Source: a virus. From it: a stretch of DNA of 52,549 bases. Below are positions 39,043 to 49,449 of this stretch, in pieces (within the stretch, counting starts at the first letter, position 1; the number at the start of each line of letters is the position of its first letter). The DNA is taken from positions 1-52,549 of the IMG/VR virus record IMGVR_UViG_3300033153_009271, one strand, 5' to 3'. The position numbers and the translations under genes were made by a program. Below the pieces are notes generated by a model, which did no database searches, was not told the origin of the DNA, and was given only the letters and a program-made list of their open reading frames with translations.

Positions 39043-42000
39043 ATGGCTAACCAGCTTATGACACCGGCTCAGAACATGACTCCGGTAGGCGGGATGACTC
39101 CTGCACCACGTATCCCAAGTACGACTATCAATCCACAGTTTGCTGAGGCGATCAGAGCAGTTGAGAGCGTTGGAGTGCAGAATATGTCTTCTGTGGATGC
39201 TCGCATACCATCACCGACAATTAGCTCGGCATTCCGTAGAAATCTCCCGTGGGGCAATCCTGTGAAGAACGCATTGGAGGTCTCAGATCGTGAAAATCTA
39301 CGCAACTTCCAACAGAAGAAGCTTAATGATACGTACAACAATTGGGTCAAAAGATGGACTGGGCGCGGCAGGGAACTTGAAGTTGATACCTTACTCGATG
39401 AGAGAGGTAGACTGCAGTATCTCAATAGAGCAACTGGGATCATGTCTGATCTCAAGAGTGTGTATGACAACCTTGATACGTGGGCAGAAGAACTCCAAGG
39501 GCAACTGAATATCCTTGATTACTCAAGGGACATGGAGAGTGCATTTGATAAAACCCTCACGCCTGACTTCCGGAATGTCAGCGGGGATATGGAGGCGTTC
39601 TTCAATCGGGAGAAGCAAAGGTTGAATATCAACAGACCACTTAAGCGTAGTGAGCGCAATGCTTTGGCAACTAAATATATGAATCGTATTGCTAAAGGGG
39701 TAGATCCTCAGACAGGAGACTTCTTCGAGAGACTTGCAGATTCTCATCTCCCTGCTATTGATATCTCTGCCAAGATTTCAAATACTTTGATGGGCATCGC
39801 ACAGAGGGCTGGTAGAGGAGCAGCAGAACTAAAGAGGCTTTCTCCGGAAGACAGGGCAGGAGTCGTTCCTGCCTTCACAAAGAGCACGGTGCAGGGGGCA
39901 TTCGATGCCATCCCTTTGCTTAATAAGCTTACGCAGAAGAAAGTGGGAGATCTGGTGGTGAGAGGTGACGCACTATACTACGACGGATTCTACGTTGGGA
40001 ATCTGAATATGACGGAAGGAGAAAGGATTGGTACGCGCGGTGGACAGGTCACTGGTGGTCTACTCGGCAACATTGCTCTTTATACAGCCTTGTCTCCTAT
40101 TCTGGAGGCGCAAATACTCAGAAGTAGTGCATTTATAGGTAAATACCTACGCACACCCGTTAAACTTGCCGCAATCCGTGGCTCAAAGATTGAGCAGAGG
40201 GTACTAAAGGCCATTGATACAACCACAGCTTCAGGTCTACACAAATGGGCGAAGCAAAACCCTCTAGCTTTCAGAATGTCTCTTGTGAATCTCGCCGAGG
40301 AAACTGTTCAAGCCACTACAAGCAAGTTGTCTGGATATGAATACACAAAGGATGACTTTTATATGGGTATGCTGCTTGGCGGCGCATTCGAGGTAGTTTT
40401 CTCATCCATGCGCGGTCGCCCAAAGTTCAAGAACTTCGATAGCCCTAACGTCAAGAATGTCGCAATGAGGGAATTGGAGCAACATGTATCTGATTACTAT
40501 GACGCCACTGGATCGTTTAGAAATGTGAGACAATTCAGTCACTTCATGGGGGATACAGAGATTGGACGGACCGGTAGGACGTGGAATGATCTCTTCCAAG
40601 AGCACCGACTAATCTACTACAACGATCCTAACCTCCGCAGGAAAGCTCAATTACCGGAAGACCCAGAAGTTAGGTTCTGGAGTGCCATCGGTGACAGTGA
40701 TGGAAACTTCTCACGATTCGAACCTCGCCCACAGGCAAGACGTGTGAAGGCTATTACAGACGTAGATGCATTCTCATATAAAGGAGACGACGGAAGATGG
40801 CATGTAGTAGAGGAGCGGTCTGGTGTCGGACTGACGACACGTGGTGGATTTGATACTAAAGGTGCAGCCATTGTTGATGCGCAGGCTAATATAGCAAGGC
40901 TCAAGGCAGAAGGTGGTGATGTTAGATCTTCTATCCAAAAGAAGATTGATGCGCATGGTACTACTCCTGCATTCAAAAGGATAGACAAGACTCTTCCAAA
41001 AGGAGATCCTGAGACACCAAAACAATTTAATGACTTTCTTGACGATATTCGACAAAGGATTCCTGTTACTAAATATCCTGAGAAACCAAGCATCCGTGAT
41101 GCTGATGCTGTGCAACATTCTTTGGAGATGACAGGAGATGACCTTGCTTATCGTCCTGTTGGTGGAGATGAGGGTAAGAATCTGCCGGATACCGTAAAGA
41201 AAGTCGATGAATCACCAGAATCAGATATCGAAAGATTGTCAAAGAAGCATAACGGTGACATACGTAAAATTAAGCGAGAGCTGGAGCGCAAGCATGGCGT
41301 TGAGATGCGTCCGGAGAGAGAATTACTGTTAATGACCAGCGAGGCACGCCGTGCTCTCCCTGCGGACTTTAAAGGCTCTATAGAACAGGTCAGAGGAGAC
41401 CTTAAGAAGAAAGGTATCTCAGATGAAGCTATTGATCAATTAATGATGGATGGTTACTCACTGCGTGACAATATAAGGATGGATGAGAGTGGACGCATGA
41501 AGGTAGATGAAGAGGTATGGACGCAACTAAGAACCTTGAAAGATAATGGAGGAATCGTAGAACCGCCAGATCCGAGAGAGTTACCAGATGACTTCTGGGG
41601 AAAGATGCGTGGTGGGTTTACTAGCGTGATGCAGTCGCTTATGCCAACAGAGGTTTATGCCAATATGGTTGATAAGGGGAAATTAACGTATGATGGGCCG
41701 TTTATGAGGATGATGATATGGCCTGTCCAGGATGCTGCGACAAAAGCCGCTCGAAGGACGCACGCATGGAGTCTCGAACATAGTAAGATGCGTGGTGACC
41801 TGACACCTGATCAGATCCGTGATACAGATCTATGGGGTCTTACTCAGATGGACCCACCGGCGGAGAGTGCGTTTCGTAGTATGCGGGAGTATGTACAAGT
41901 TCAGCTTGCTAAGGCTAACGCGGAGATGCGCAAGGCTAATCCAGAACATGTTGATATTGTTATTCCAGAAAAGCCCTCACCGGCGCAGCAGAAGATATAT

Positions 42001-43386
42001 GATTACTGGAGGAATTCTATGGATGATATCCATCCGGAACTTAAGCAGGCCGCTCTGGATTCAACTGGTGAGGACATTGGATTCATTGAGAGATATCTCC
42101 CAATCCAACTTGATCGTGATGAGCTTATCAATGCTGGGATCATCGACAAGAATAATCAGATTAGCCATTTCATACGCAGGCGCACGCCAGATATGTCGAA
42201 TCTAAAGGAGAGGAGACTTTCTGACATTTTGATTAAGATGGATGCCTATGAGTTGATGGAAAGGTATATGGAGAAGGCTCACTACTTCATAGAGATGGGA
42301 CCGCTTTGTGCACGCATAAAGCATTTTGTAGAGCAGCCTGAATTTGGGGATATCTATGGTGCGGGAGCCCAAAAGTATTTCCGAGATGACTGGATTCAAG
42401 ATGTGTTGCGCGGTAATAAAACTGTGTCCTCCCCAGCGTGGAAGGCTGTAGCGATGCTCCGTACGAACCTAAGTAGGTTCGCTCTCTCATTCCGTGGTAC
42501 GTCTATTGCAAAGCAGGCGATTGCTGCGCTTAATACGTCTGCGAAGATCGATTTGGTTTCTGGGAAGCCCGGAACAGGTCTTAGTTATCTGCAGTCAAAC
42601 ATAGGTAAACTTAGGGACCCGAATGTCCGGAAACTCCATCTGGACAACTCACAGCATCTTATGAGAAGGCTACCAGATATCGCATTTGAGAGGATCGAGA
42701 AGCCAAAGGCCGGCTCTCTTGCAGGTAGAGCTGAAGAGATTTCTGAGATTGGTCTTAAGCCACTGAAGGTAATTGACTTTGAGGCAGCAATGTTGGGGCA
42801 TATTGCAGCAAAAGAATTTGCGGTGCGGGAACTTGGCATGAGCTTCGATGATGCTATGAGATTCGCAGACTCGACCGTGCGCACGACTCAAGGATCTACA
42901 GAGCTTGAGAACCTGCCAAAGGCGTTCAAAAATGACATGGGTCTTGTATTCTTGCAATTTAATACGTTTGTAAATGCTAACTTTAACTTTGTCAAGCAGG
43001 ATTTGCTAAGGGCTGGTTTGATAGAGAAAGGTGCACCACCTTCAGCGGTAGCCTCGGCATTCTCAACGGTGATGGTAGGAGTGATGATGGAGAAGGCTAT
43101 CTCTGACGAGTACTACAAGCTTAAGACAGGAATGGCACCACGTTTCTCTGGGAATATGTTTAGCTACAAATACTTCTCTACACTCGCAACAGACTTCGTA
43201 CCTGGTCTGAGTGCAACAGCAGAGGGATCACCAATTGGACGATCATTCGGGAACCTACTTACAAGCTTTGAAGCTGGCCCAGGTGCTCGACAAGGAATTC
43301 GAGCGGCAAAGGGTGGAGCCGCACTGTTCGGTGTGCCAGGTGGTGCGCAGATGATAGATCTATTTGAATTCGGAATACGGCAGTAA
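39043..43386 (+). CDS. Giant internal virion (ejection) protein, 1447 aa
   Basis: The largest gene. It is mostly helical with a Thr/Pro-rich start (MTPAQNMTPVGGMTP), amphipathic and moderately hydrophobic stretches in the last third (RTNLSRFALSFRGTSIAKQA), and several predicted membrane-interacting helices near the C-terminus. Length, position after the M23 protein and helical character match podovirus internal core proteins that form a channel across the cell envelope. No known enzyme motif was found. Confidence 0.75.
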   Translation: MANQLMTPAQNMTPVGGMTPAPRIPSTTINPQFAEAIRAVESVGVQNMSSVDARIPSPTISSAFRRNLPWGNPVKNALEVSDRENLRNFQQKKLNDTYNNWVKRWTGRGRELEVDTLLDERGRLQYLNRATGIMSDLKSVYDNLDTWAEELQGQLNILDYSRDMESAFDKTLTPDFRNVSGDMEAFFNREKQRLNINRPLKRSERNALATKYMNRIAKGVDPQTGDFFERLADSHLPAIDISAKISNTLMGIAQRAGRGAAELKRLSPEDRAGVVPAFTKSTVQGAFDAIPLLNKLTQKKVGDLVVRGDALYYDGFYVGNLNMTEGERIGTRGGQVTGGLLGNIALYTALSPILEAQILRSSAFIGKYLRTPVKLAAIRGSKIEQRVLKAIDTTTASGLHKWAKQNPLAFRMSLVNLAEETVQATTSKLSGYEYTKDDFYMGMLLGGAFEVVFSSMRGRPKFKNFDSPNVKNVAMRELEQHVSDYYDATGSFRNVRQFSHFMGDTEIGRTGRTWNDLFQEHRLIYYNDPNLRRKAQLPEDPEVRFWSAIGDSDGNFSRFEPRPQARRVKAITDVDAFSYKGDDGRWHVVEERSGVGLTTRGGFDTKGAAIVDAQANIARLKAEGGDVRSSIQKKIDAHGTTPAFKRIDKTLPKGDPETPKQFNDFLDDIRQRIPVTKYPEKPSIRDADAVQHSLEMTGDDLAYRPVGGDEGKNLPDTVKKVDESPESDIERLSKKHNGDIRKIKRELERKHGVEMRPERELLLMTSEARRALPADFKGSIEQVRGDLKKKGISDEAIDQLMMDGYSLRDNIRMDESGRMKVDEEVWTQLRTLKDNGGIVEPPDPRELPDDFWGKMRGGFTSVMQSLMPTEVYANMVDKGKLTYDGPFMRMMIWPVQDAATKAARRTHAWSLEHSKMRGDLTPDQIRDTDLWGLTQMDPPAESAFRSMREYVQVQLAKANAEMRKANPEHVDIVIPEKPSPAQQKIYDYWRNSMDDIHPELKQAALDSTGEDIGFIERYLPIQLDRDELINAGIIDKNNQISHFIRRRTPDMSNLKERRLSDILIKMDAYELMERYMEKAHYFIEMGPLCARIKHFVEQPEFGDIYGAGAQKYFRDDWIQDVLRGNKTVSSPAWKAVAMLRTNLSRFALSFRGTSIAKQAIAALNTSAKIDLVSGKPGTGLSYLQSNIGKLRDPNVRKLHLDNSQHLMRRLPDIAFERIEKPKAGSLAGRAEEISEIGLKPLKVIDFEAAMLGHIAAKEFAVRELGMSFDDAMRFADSTVRTTQGSTELENLPKAFKNDMGLVFLQFNTFVNANFNFVKQDLLRAGLIEKGAPPSAVASAFSTVMVGVMMEKAISDEYYKLKTGMAPRFSGNMFSYKYFSTLATDFVPGLSATAEGSPIGRSFGNLLTSFEAGPGARQGIRAAKGGAALFGVPGGAQMIDLFEFGIRQ

Positions 43387-43422
43387 TGCTATACTATATT
43401 TGTTATCTTTACCCCCATTCTC

Positions 43423-43812
43423 ATGTCTTCTACAAGAGGATATCCAGTCCCCAAGCCAGAATCAATACCGGGCCTCAGCACATTATTCGATGCTGATGGA
43501 GACAATACTGCCCAAGTGTGTTCTACGACTGCAGGTAAGTTGTATGCACTCAGTGTGTCAAATATCAACGCAGCAGACGCATTTATTCAGCTACACGATG
43601 TAGTTGCCGGTAGTGTTGTAGTTGGTACTACGACACCGTTGTGTTCAATACACATCCCAAAGGGGGATGCCACAGATGCTGCGAATACAACAATAGTATT
43701 CCCGATACCTATTGATTTCGGTACAGCAATCACGTACGTCTGTACTACAACTGCTGCAGGCAGTACTGACCCAGCAGCTGGGCTAGTAGTGAATCTGTTC
43801 TATGCAAACTGA
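43423..43812 (+). CDS. Small beta virion protein, paralog of the gene at 44318
   Basis: 129 aa. The central block (LYALSVSNINAADAFIQLHD ... VGTTTPL ... AITYVCTTTAAGST ... LVVNLFY) aligns along its length with the protein encoded at 44318-44698. It is probably a jelly-roll-like decoration or fibre-adaptor protein. The leader is TTACCCCCATTCTC; a TATACT lies at the end of the preceding gene. It overlaps the pseudo-amidase start by one base. Confidence 0.7.
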   Translation: MSSTRGYPVPKPESIPGLSTLFDADGDNTAQVCSTTAGKLYALSVSNINAADAFIQLHDVVAGSVVVGTTTPLCSIHIPKGDATDAANTTIVFPIPIDFGTAITYVCTTTAAGSTDPAAGLVVNLFYAN

Positions 43813-44402
43813 TGCCTCTCATTTATCCGCCGAAGACTAAGGTGTTTCTACACCGCTTGGAAATCAAGCTGGACGAAACTCGTAAAGTATTCAATGAGGT
43901 CAAAGATAGTCAGGGTGGTGAAGTACAATGTCATTATTTCATTGAACAAGACGGTACTGTCGTACAATCGAAAAATGAATGGTATCCAGTGAAGTATCCT
44001 GATAAGCGCATTGATCGATACACAGTATTGAGTATCTGGCTTGCTGGATCTCAGACTTCCCAACACCAGTTAGTATCTCTCCTGCGTCTACTGGACATGG
44101 CTAAGAGACGCTACCGTATTAAACTCTCGCGTGTATATGACAATACGAAGAATGCAGATATTCTGAGAGCGCTAATTACATATTTCAACGATGAGCAGAT
44201 TAGTCGTCGGTGGATACTTGAGTTGTCAAAAAGTAAGAGCTCTCATCGGAGCGATCTGCTATCGATCTGCCGGGATAATCTTAAAAATACGAATCTTAAA
44301 TCTTTTACCTCTCAATCATGCCCGAGTATTCGTACATCGCAGCGCATAATGCCGCAGATGGATGCGAGACCCACTTCAATGCAAGCGCGGCAGCTGGCTT
44401 AG
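43812..44402 (+). CDS. Degenerate amidase-like protein (probable pseudoenzyme), 196 aa
   Basis: The sequence follows the N-acetylmuramoyl-L-alanine amidase (amidase_2) fold. VFLHRLEIK corresponds to the first zinc His, HYFIEQDGTVVQ to the central strand, and VLSIWLAGSQTSQHQLVSLL to the SIGI..AG region. The two remaining zinc ligands are missing: where the active paralog at 48872 has HHWD...CPG, this one has VYDNTKNAD. A structural role in the tail is likely. It ends 85 bp inside the next gene, an unusually long overlap here. Confidence 0.65.
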   Translation: MPLIYPPKTKVFLHRLEIKLDETRKVFNEVKDSQGGEVQCHYFIEQDGTVVQSKNEWYPVKYPDKRIDRYTVLSIWLAGSQTSQHQLVSLLRLLDMAKRRYRIKLSRVYDNTKNADILRALITYFNDEQISRRWILELSKSKSSHRSDLLSICRDNLKNTNLKSFTSQSCPSIRTSQRIMPQMDARPTSMQARQLA

Positions 44403-44698
44403 TTGCTGTCACAACATACGAGGTTAATCTCTATGGAATTGTATCTTACAATTCCAATGCTGTTGATGCGTTTCTACAGATATTCGATGCGATTGCTGCT
44501 GATATTACGCTCGGGACTACAACACCGACCTTAAGTCTGCCTATACCGGCAGGTGGAAGTTCTACTGGAGGAGGTATGGATAATATTCTTGTCGTCCCTA
44601 CACATTTTAGTACAGCGATGACATATGCTGTTACAACTACTGCTACTGGATCTACACCACTTGGAGCGAATCTTATAGTCAATATTCTCTTCAAATAA
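44318..44698 (+). CDS. Small beta virion protein, paralog of the gene at 43423
   Basis: 126 aa. EVNLYGIVSYNSNAVDAFLQIFD, then LGTTTPTLSLPIP, then AMTYAVTTTATGST and LIVNILF align with the 43423 protein. The two copies flank the degenerate amidase gene, suggesting local duplication. The start follows CTTTTACCTCTCAATC, inside the end of the upstream gene. Confidence 0.7.
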   Translation: MPEYSYIAAHNAADGCETHFNASAAAGLVAVTTYEVNLYGIVSYNSNAVDAFLQIFDAIAADITLGTTTPTLSLPIPAGGSSTGGGMDNILVVPTHFSTAMTYAVTTTATGSTPLGANLIVNILFK

Positions 44699-44699
44699 A

Positions 44700-47600
44700 A
44701 TGGGACATTTTACGCCAGAGTATACGGATGAAGAAGCCCAAGATTCGATTGGCGGTATTCTTGATGATGGGACTATTGGTAATATTGTTTTCACTTATGA
44801 TGATGCAGGAAATACCATATCGGCAGTAACACAAGATGGTGAGATTGATCATGATCAATTGATGAATTTCGTTGCTAATGAACATATTGATTGGACCAAT
44901 ACTTCATCTGATATTTCCACAACTGGTACTGGATCATCATTTGGTGGGATCACAGACACCTCGATTACAAATCACCATGTGGTTTTTTCTAAGAGTGGCG
45001 TACTTTCTGGTGAAGCTAGAATGACGTATGACGATGATACAGATATATTAGAAGTTTGGATTGTCAAAACAACCGCGCTAGGAGTTAGTGGATGGACCAC
45101 CAATTCTATTCCCTTCATGGCTGCTACCGATTATTTTACAGAAGATACAGATTTTAACTTTGTATCTGCTACAGATACGTTATATGTACCAAACATCATC
45201 AACACAATGGCTGCTGATGATACTTATGCAATTTATATAGATGGTGTTACTAATGCTAATACCGTAGCAGGTACTACATATGGAATTCATACAGAACTAG
45301 AGAATAGTTCTGCTAGCGGTACTCATATTGGGCATAAAATAGGTTTGGATCTACTTACTACCGCTGGTGCTTCGACAATCGGATATGGAATATGGTCTGA
45401 TGTATCGAGAGAGGCTACAGGTTCTTATTCTAATACTACAGGTATTGGTAAAATGGTAGCTGTAATTGGTAATGTTACTTCAAACCCCGTTGCTTATGAA
45501 AATACTGGAGCTGTGAATAGAACAATTGTGAATGATGGTGTTACTGGTGCAGTTACTGTCGGTGGGGTTATGACTCAAAGTGGAGCAGGCACGATAAAAC
45601 AATTGGCTAGAGGTGGTGTTTTTACGGCCGTCGGCCTTGCATCTGGAGATGTTATATCAGATACGATTGGACTACGAACAAGCGCACAAGGATCTGCTGC
45701 TGGCACAAGTACTACTTATGGTGTGTATGCTGAAGCTTCCGGTGCTGATACTAATTATACCTTCTATAACGCTTCTGTTGCCGTTGATTATGCTTTCTAT
45801 TCTCTTGGTGGCGATGTAGAGCTTACAGGAGGCAACCTTACAACTACAGGGCTTGGGACGTTTGCTGATGTCGATCTTACAGATATGAAATATAGCACTC
45901 CGACATATACTTCACTGCACGACTGGGCTTCTATCACGCAATCATCAGGACTTATTTCAGGCGGAGTGATATCTGATGCCACTGGTGGGAATATAAATGT
46001 AACTGCAGGTTGTGGAATAGCTAAAACTGGAGCAGCCGAAATTGACCCTGCTGTATTTGTAGATTTTGATGCAAGAAACGGCATAGCGATAGCTTCTGGC
46101 ACAAAGCATACGGTTTATGTTGATTATGATGCTTCTCCTCAAGTTGCGGTTACTACAACCCCCTCTGTTGACATAGATCACACGACTAAGTTCTCAATAG
46201 GTTCTGTCTTCTATGATGGGACTACAATGCACATTTTGAATGAAGCAGGAATGCGAATTTATAACCTTGCGAGACGTGTTCATCATAGGGCAAAACAATT
46301 AAGAAGATTTGAGAGAGCTTCAGGTTTAGTAATCAGCGACAAAGGAACAAGACATTTCGCAATAACTAGTGGTGTGATATACGCTGGATTGAATTCAATA
46401 AGTATCACAGGAGTAGACACCACCACGCCTACTGATTATATTTCCTGGTATTATGATGCTGATGCTGGACCCGCTGCTTGGGTTACCGATACTACAAATA
46501 CCCAACTGGATAATGTTTACTACAATGACCCTGAAACAGGAGCAGGTGATGCCTTATTAGCATTAGGCACTAACAGATATGGAGTCCATTGGATATATAT
46601 GGATGTGGATAACCATTGCAATGTAATTTACGGACAAGGGAGTTATACGCTTACACAAGCACAAAACTCTACACCACCTGCTTTTATCCCGCCTTTGTTA
46701 GACCAGTTTGCTATTTTGATAGCAAGAGTCATTGTCCAAGAGGGCGAAGCTGAAATTATTGAACTATCAACTGCTTTTGATAAATTGTTTGCGGTATCTA
46801 CCCCTACCCAACATGATGAGTTGGGGACATTGGCTTGGACTTCTGCCGGACACACGGGGACAGTTTCAACTCTAGCGGGGTTTGACGGAGCAGGAGCAGC
46901 AACTAATTATACAGAGGCAAATTATATTTTAGCAGACGGATCAAGACCAATGACTGCTAATTGGAATGTTGGGAACTTTAATCTGACAACAGCTGGAGAT
47001 ATAACAGGGGACAAAGTAAATATAAATGGATTAGTTGGTGAAATTGGGGGAATAGTTTTTATCGGCTCTGCAAATGGAGAACTTCAAGCAGATAATGAAG
47101 CTCTAAAATGGGACAACAATAATTACAAGCTGATCAGAGGGACATTAGAATTAACAAGTGGAGAGATAACTGATACGAGCGGTGCTATAAGTTTTGGAGA
47201 TGAAAATTTATCTACAACAGGGGCAGGAACTTTTGGTGGTGGAGCTAATGCTGTTCAACTAACAGTTACAGGCAACGCTTCACAGACAGCAGATCTGGTA
47301 TATGTAGAGAATAGTGCTTCCGACCCGTTGCTTGTTGTAACTTCCACAGGGCAACTTGGAGTAGGGGCTTCTCCCACCGCTAACTATCGAGCACATATCG
47401 TTATGGCAAGCACAGACACAACAGGCTTGTATGTTGATGGTTATACAAATGGTTTTACAACCTCCGCCACAGATACCAAAACCATGAATGTATTGAGCAA
47501 AATAGATTTGGGTGCTGGCGGTATAATTGCAAACCATACAGCTTTTCAGGGAACTCTTGCATTTACAAACGATTCAATAGAAGTACCTGTTTATAAAACT

Positions 47601-48413
47601 TGCAGAGCATTATTTTTCAAACTTGCAACTGGCGCGCCAACAATTACTTGGACGGAGGCAACTCCTGTAAATCTTTATTTTATGTCAAGCGACACTGTTT
47701 TAGATGTTGACGCGACTTTTGATTCCTCAGCGGCGGGTGCCGCGCAGGTTACCCTTGCAGGAGCTAGGAGTAAGGTAGATGTAGACTGTACTTTTACAGA
47801 TACAGGAGGGAACACACCTGCGAGTACACTTACTACTTATGGCTCTTGGATACAGTTGTTTAGTACTCCAACATTAACAAGTGGTTCTCTTACTGTTGAA
47901 AATAGAGGTCTCAATATTGATATTGCAGGTAATAGTGCAGGGAATTCTACTAATTATGGAATCTATTTTTACAGAGTCCGCAGTGCAGATATCAACTGGG
48001 GGATCTATGACGCAGAGGGATTAGACCACTATTTCGATGGAAAGATAGTTCTGGCGCAGACCGATAAGAACGAGTTCATAGCCAGCCTGAATGACGGCTA
48101 TATAGATATAGGAGCAACCACCGCCATACGGCTGCTTCAAGATACAAACATCACTGGCAATTTATTCTTATCAGAAAATTACTCGGTACAATTCAGGGAT
48201 GCACTGCTCTATGTGAACTCTGATGCTGATGGGTATTTGGATTTACATGCGGATACAGCTGTTAGGATAAATACAGGGCTTATCATTCCGAGTGGGACAA
48301 CACCTACTCCTGCTGTAGAAGGAGCACTCTACTTAGATACAGATGCTGGAACCAATGGAACATTAGTTTGCTATAGTAATGGTGCATGGAGAACTGTTCA
48401 GGCATTATTCTAA
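44700..48413 (+). CDS. Tail fibre / spike protein, 1237 aa
   Basis: A long Thr/Ser/Gly/Ala-rich protein with repeated beta segments of fibre type. DHDQLMNFVANEHIDW lies near the N-terminus, TTTGLGTFADVDL in the middle, and repeated PTVNIDH-like and NNTNYGIY-like strands elsewhere. A C-terminal region ends VEGALYLDTDAGTNGTLVCY before the stop, a common trimeric fibre tip pattern. It is the likely receptor-binding fibre. No glycosidase motif was identified. Confidence 0.78.
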   Translation: MGHFTPEYTDEEAQDSIGGILDDGTIGNIVFTYDDAGNTISAVTQDGEIDHDQLMNFVANEHIDWTNTSSDISTTGTGSSFGGITDTSITNHHVVFSKSGVLSGEARMTYDDDTDILEVWIVKTTALGVSGWTTNSIPFMAATDYFTEDTDFNFVSATDTLYVPNIINTMAADDTYAIYIDGVTNANTVAGTTYGIHTELENSSASGTHIGHKIGLDLLTTAGASTIGYGIWSDVSREATGSYSNTTGIGKMVAVIGNVTSNPVAYENTGAVNRTIVNDGVTGAVTVGGVMTQSGAGTIKQLARGGVFTAVGLASGDVISDTIGLRTSAQGSAAGTSTTYGVYAEASGADTNYTFYNASVAVDYAFYSLGGDVELTGGNLTTTGLGTFADVDLTDMKYSTPTYTSLHDWASITQSSGLISGGVISDATGGNINVTAGCGIAKTGAAEIDPAVFVDFDARNGIAIASGTKHTVYVDYDASPQVAVTTTPSVDIDHTTKFSIGSVFYDGTTMHILNEAGMRIYNLARRVHHRAKQLRRFERASGLVISDKGTRHFAITSGVIYAGLNSISITGVDTTTPTDYISWYYDADAGPAAWVTDTTNTQLDNVYYNDPETGAGDALLALGTNRYGVHWIYMDVDNHCNVIYGQGSYTLTQAQNSTPPAFIPPLLDQFAILIARVIVQEGEAEIIELSTAFDKLFAVSTPTQHDELGTLAWTSAGHTGTVSTLAGFDGAGAATNYTEANYILADGSRPMTANWNVGNFNLTTAGDITGDKVNINGLVGEIGGIVFIGSANGELQADNEALKWDNNNYKLIRGTLELTSGEITDTSGAISFGDENLSTTGAGTFGGGANAVQLTVTGNASQTADLVYVENSASDPLLVVTSTGQLGVGASPTANYRAHIVMASTDTTGLYVDGYTNGFTTSATDTKTMNVLSKIDLGAGGIIANHTAFQGTLAFTNDSIEVPVYKTCRALFFKLATGAPTITWTEATPVNLYFMSSDTVLDVDATFDSSAAGAAQVTLAGARSKVDVDCTFTDTGGNTPASTLTTYGSWIQLFSTPTLTSGSLTVENRGLNIDIAGNSAGNSTNYGIYFYRVRSADINWGIYDAEGLDHYFDGKIVLAQTDKNEFIASLNDGYIDIGATTAIRLLQDTNITGNLFLSENYSVQFRDALLYVNSDADGYLDLHADTAVRINTGLIIPSGTTPTPAVEGALYLDTDAGTNGTLVCYSNGAWRTVQALF

Positions 48414-48452
48414 TCATTTTCCAGCCAATAGAAGATAATACCCGCCAGAGAC

Positions 48453-48482
48453 TTGCATTACTCTTAATAATAATTATATAAT
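48453..48482 (+). promoter_or_regulatory. Promoter of the lysis cassette (near-leaderless)
   Basis: TTGCAT (48453-48458), an 18-bp spacer and a perfect TATAAT (48477-48482). The start codon at 48492 lies 9 bases downstream, giving a leader of about 3 nt. Confidence 0.75.
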
Positions 48483-48491
48483 CTAAATACT

Positions 48492-48860
48492 ATGAATAAG
48501 AAAATTGATATTTCTCAACCAATGAACACCTTAGAAGGCGTCCAAATGAATATGATAATTGATGGTACAAATGACACGAAAGCTATCACACTGAAAGACA
48601 TTCTTATGAGGTATATCGTGAATGCTAATTCAATGAATATTACAGATAGTGATAGAGAACCATTGTATTCTGCTGGTATCGCATTGGCCACCGCGACAAA
48701 AGAGCTGATCTTAGATCCTGCACAATACAATGTTATTAAAAAACTATGTGATCACGGGAAGGTCAGTATACAAGATAAGGAAATAAATCTATGGAACTTC
48801 ATTGCAACTGAGCAAGCACGACAAATGGTAGATGAAGCTGAAAATGTTAAGGAGAAATAA
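48492..48860 (+). CDS. Hypothetical protein, 122 aa (first gene of lysis cassette)
   Basis: A soluble acidic helical protein beginning MNKKIDISQPMNTLEG. The layout (short N-terminal strand, TDSDREPLYSAGIALATA, helical end) resembles small phage proteins found near tail fibre genes. Function unknown. It is driven by a clear promoter and followed 11 bp later by the endolysin. Confidence 0.7.
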   Translation: MNKKIDISQPMNTLEGVQMNMIIDGTNDTKAITLKDILMRYIVNANSMNITDSDREPLYSAGIALATATKELILDPAQYNVIKKLCDHGKVSIQDKEINLWNFIATEQARQMVDEAENVKEK

Positions 48861-48871
48861 CCATCACTCTT

Positions 48872-49423
48872 ATGTCCAAAAAGCGACAGATCATCTTACA
48901 CCACACAGCGATTAAGCAGTCGGAATTTGGTAGACAATTTGACATTATAAATGCTGTACATAAAAGGAGATGGAACTTCCGCAGTTCGCTCGGGTACTAT
49001 GGCGGATATCATTACTTCATCGAGAAGAGTGGAGAACTAAAGCGGTATAGAGTTGAGTCGGAGCGAGCTGCCCATTGTGTTGTGCCAGGATTTGATTATA
49101 ATAATACTTCAATAGGAATTTGCCTTGCTGGCAATCTGGTTTTGGAGAAGCCTACAAGAGAACAAATAGAGACAATGACAAGCTTAGTCCTTGATGTGCA
49201 ACGTAGATATGGGATACCGAGTACAAAGGTCTACCATCACTGGGATCTAAAAGCCACGCAGTGTCCTGGTGTTGACCTGAGAGCGTTGATAGAGGAGCAA
49301 CAGATAAAAGACCTTAAGAGTAGGCTGGGACGCGCACAAGCCTATTTACCACGCGCTAAGGGGGCACGTAAGAGGAGAGTACAGAGACTCATTCGTCGCA
49401 TTCTCTCTATCATTGGAGTATAA
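48872..49423 (+). CDS. Endolysin: N-acetylmuramoyl-L-alanine amidase (amidase_2)
   Basis: 183 aa. Zinc and catalytic residues are all present: IILHHTA (first His, residue 10), SERAAHCVV, TSIGICLAGNL, and YHHWDLKATQCPG (His and Cys ligands). The C-terminal 45 residues are very basic (LGRAQAYLPRAKGARKRR) and may bind wall polymers or DNA. It would cleave the amide between muramic acid and the peptide stem. A candidate holin follows directly. Confidence 0.9.
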   Translation: MSKKRQIILHHTAIKQSEFGRQFDIINAVHKRRWNFRSSLGYYGGYHYFIEKSGELKRYRVESERAAHCVVPGFDYNNTSIGICLAGNLVLEKPTREQIETMTSLVLDVQRRYGIPSTKVYHHWDLKATQCPGVDLRALIEEQQIKDLKSRLGRAQAYLPRAKGARKRRVQRLIRRILSIIGV

Positions 49424-49449
49424 TTCCCAACAACTTTCCCCTTTTATCT

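Noticed and set aside
44700-48413. Endosialidase or pectate-lyase active site in the long tail fibre
   Set aside because: Only generic fibre repeats are visible. No catalytic motif could be pointed to.
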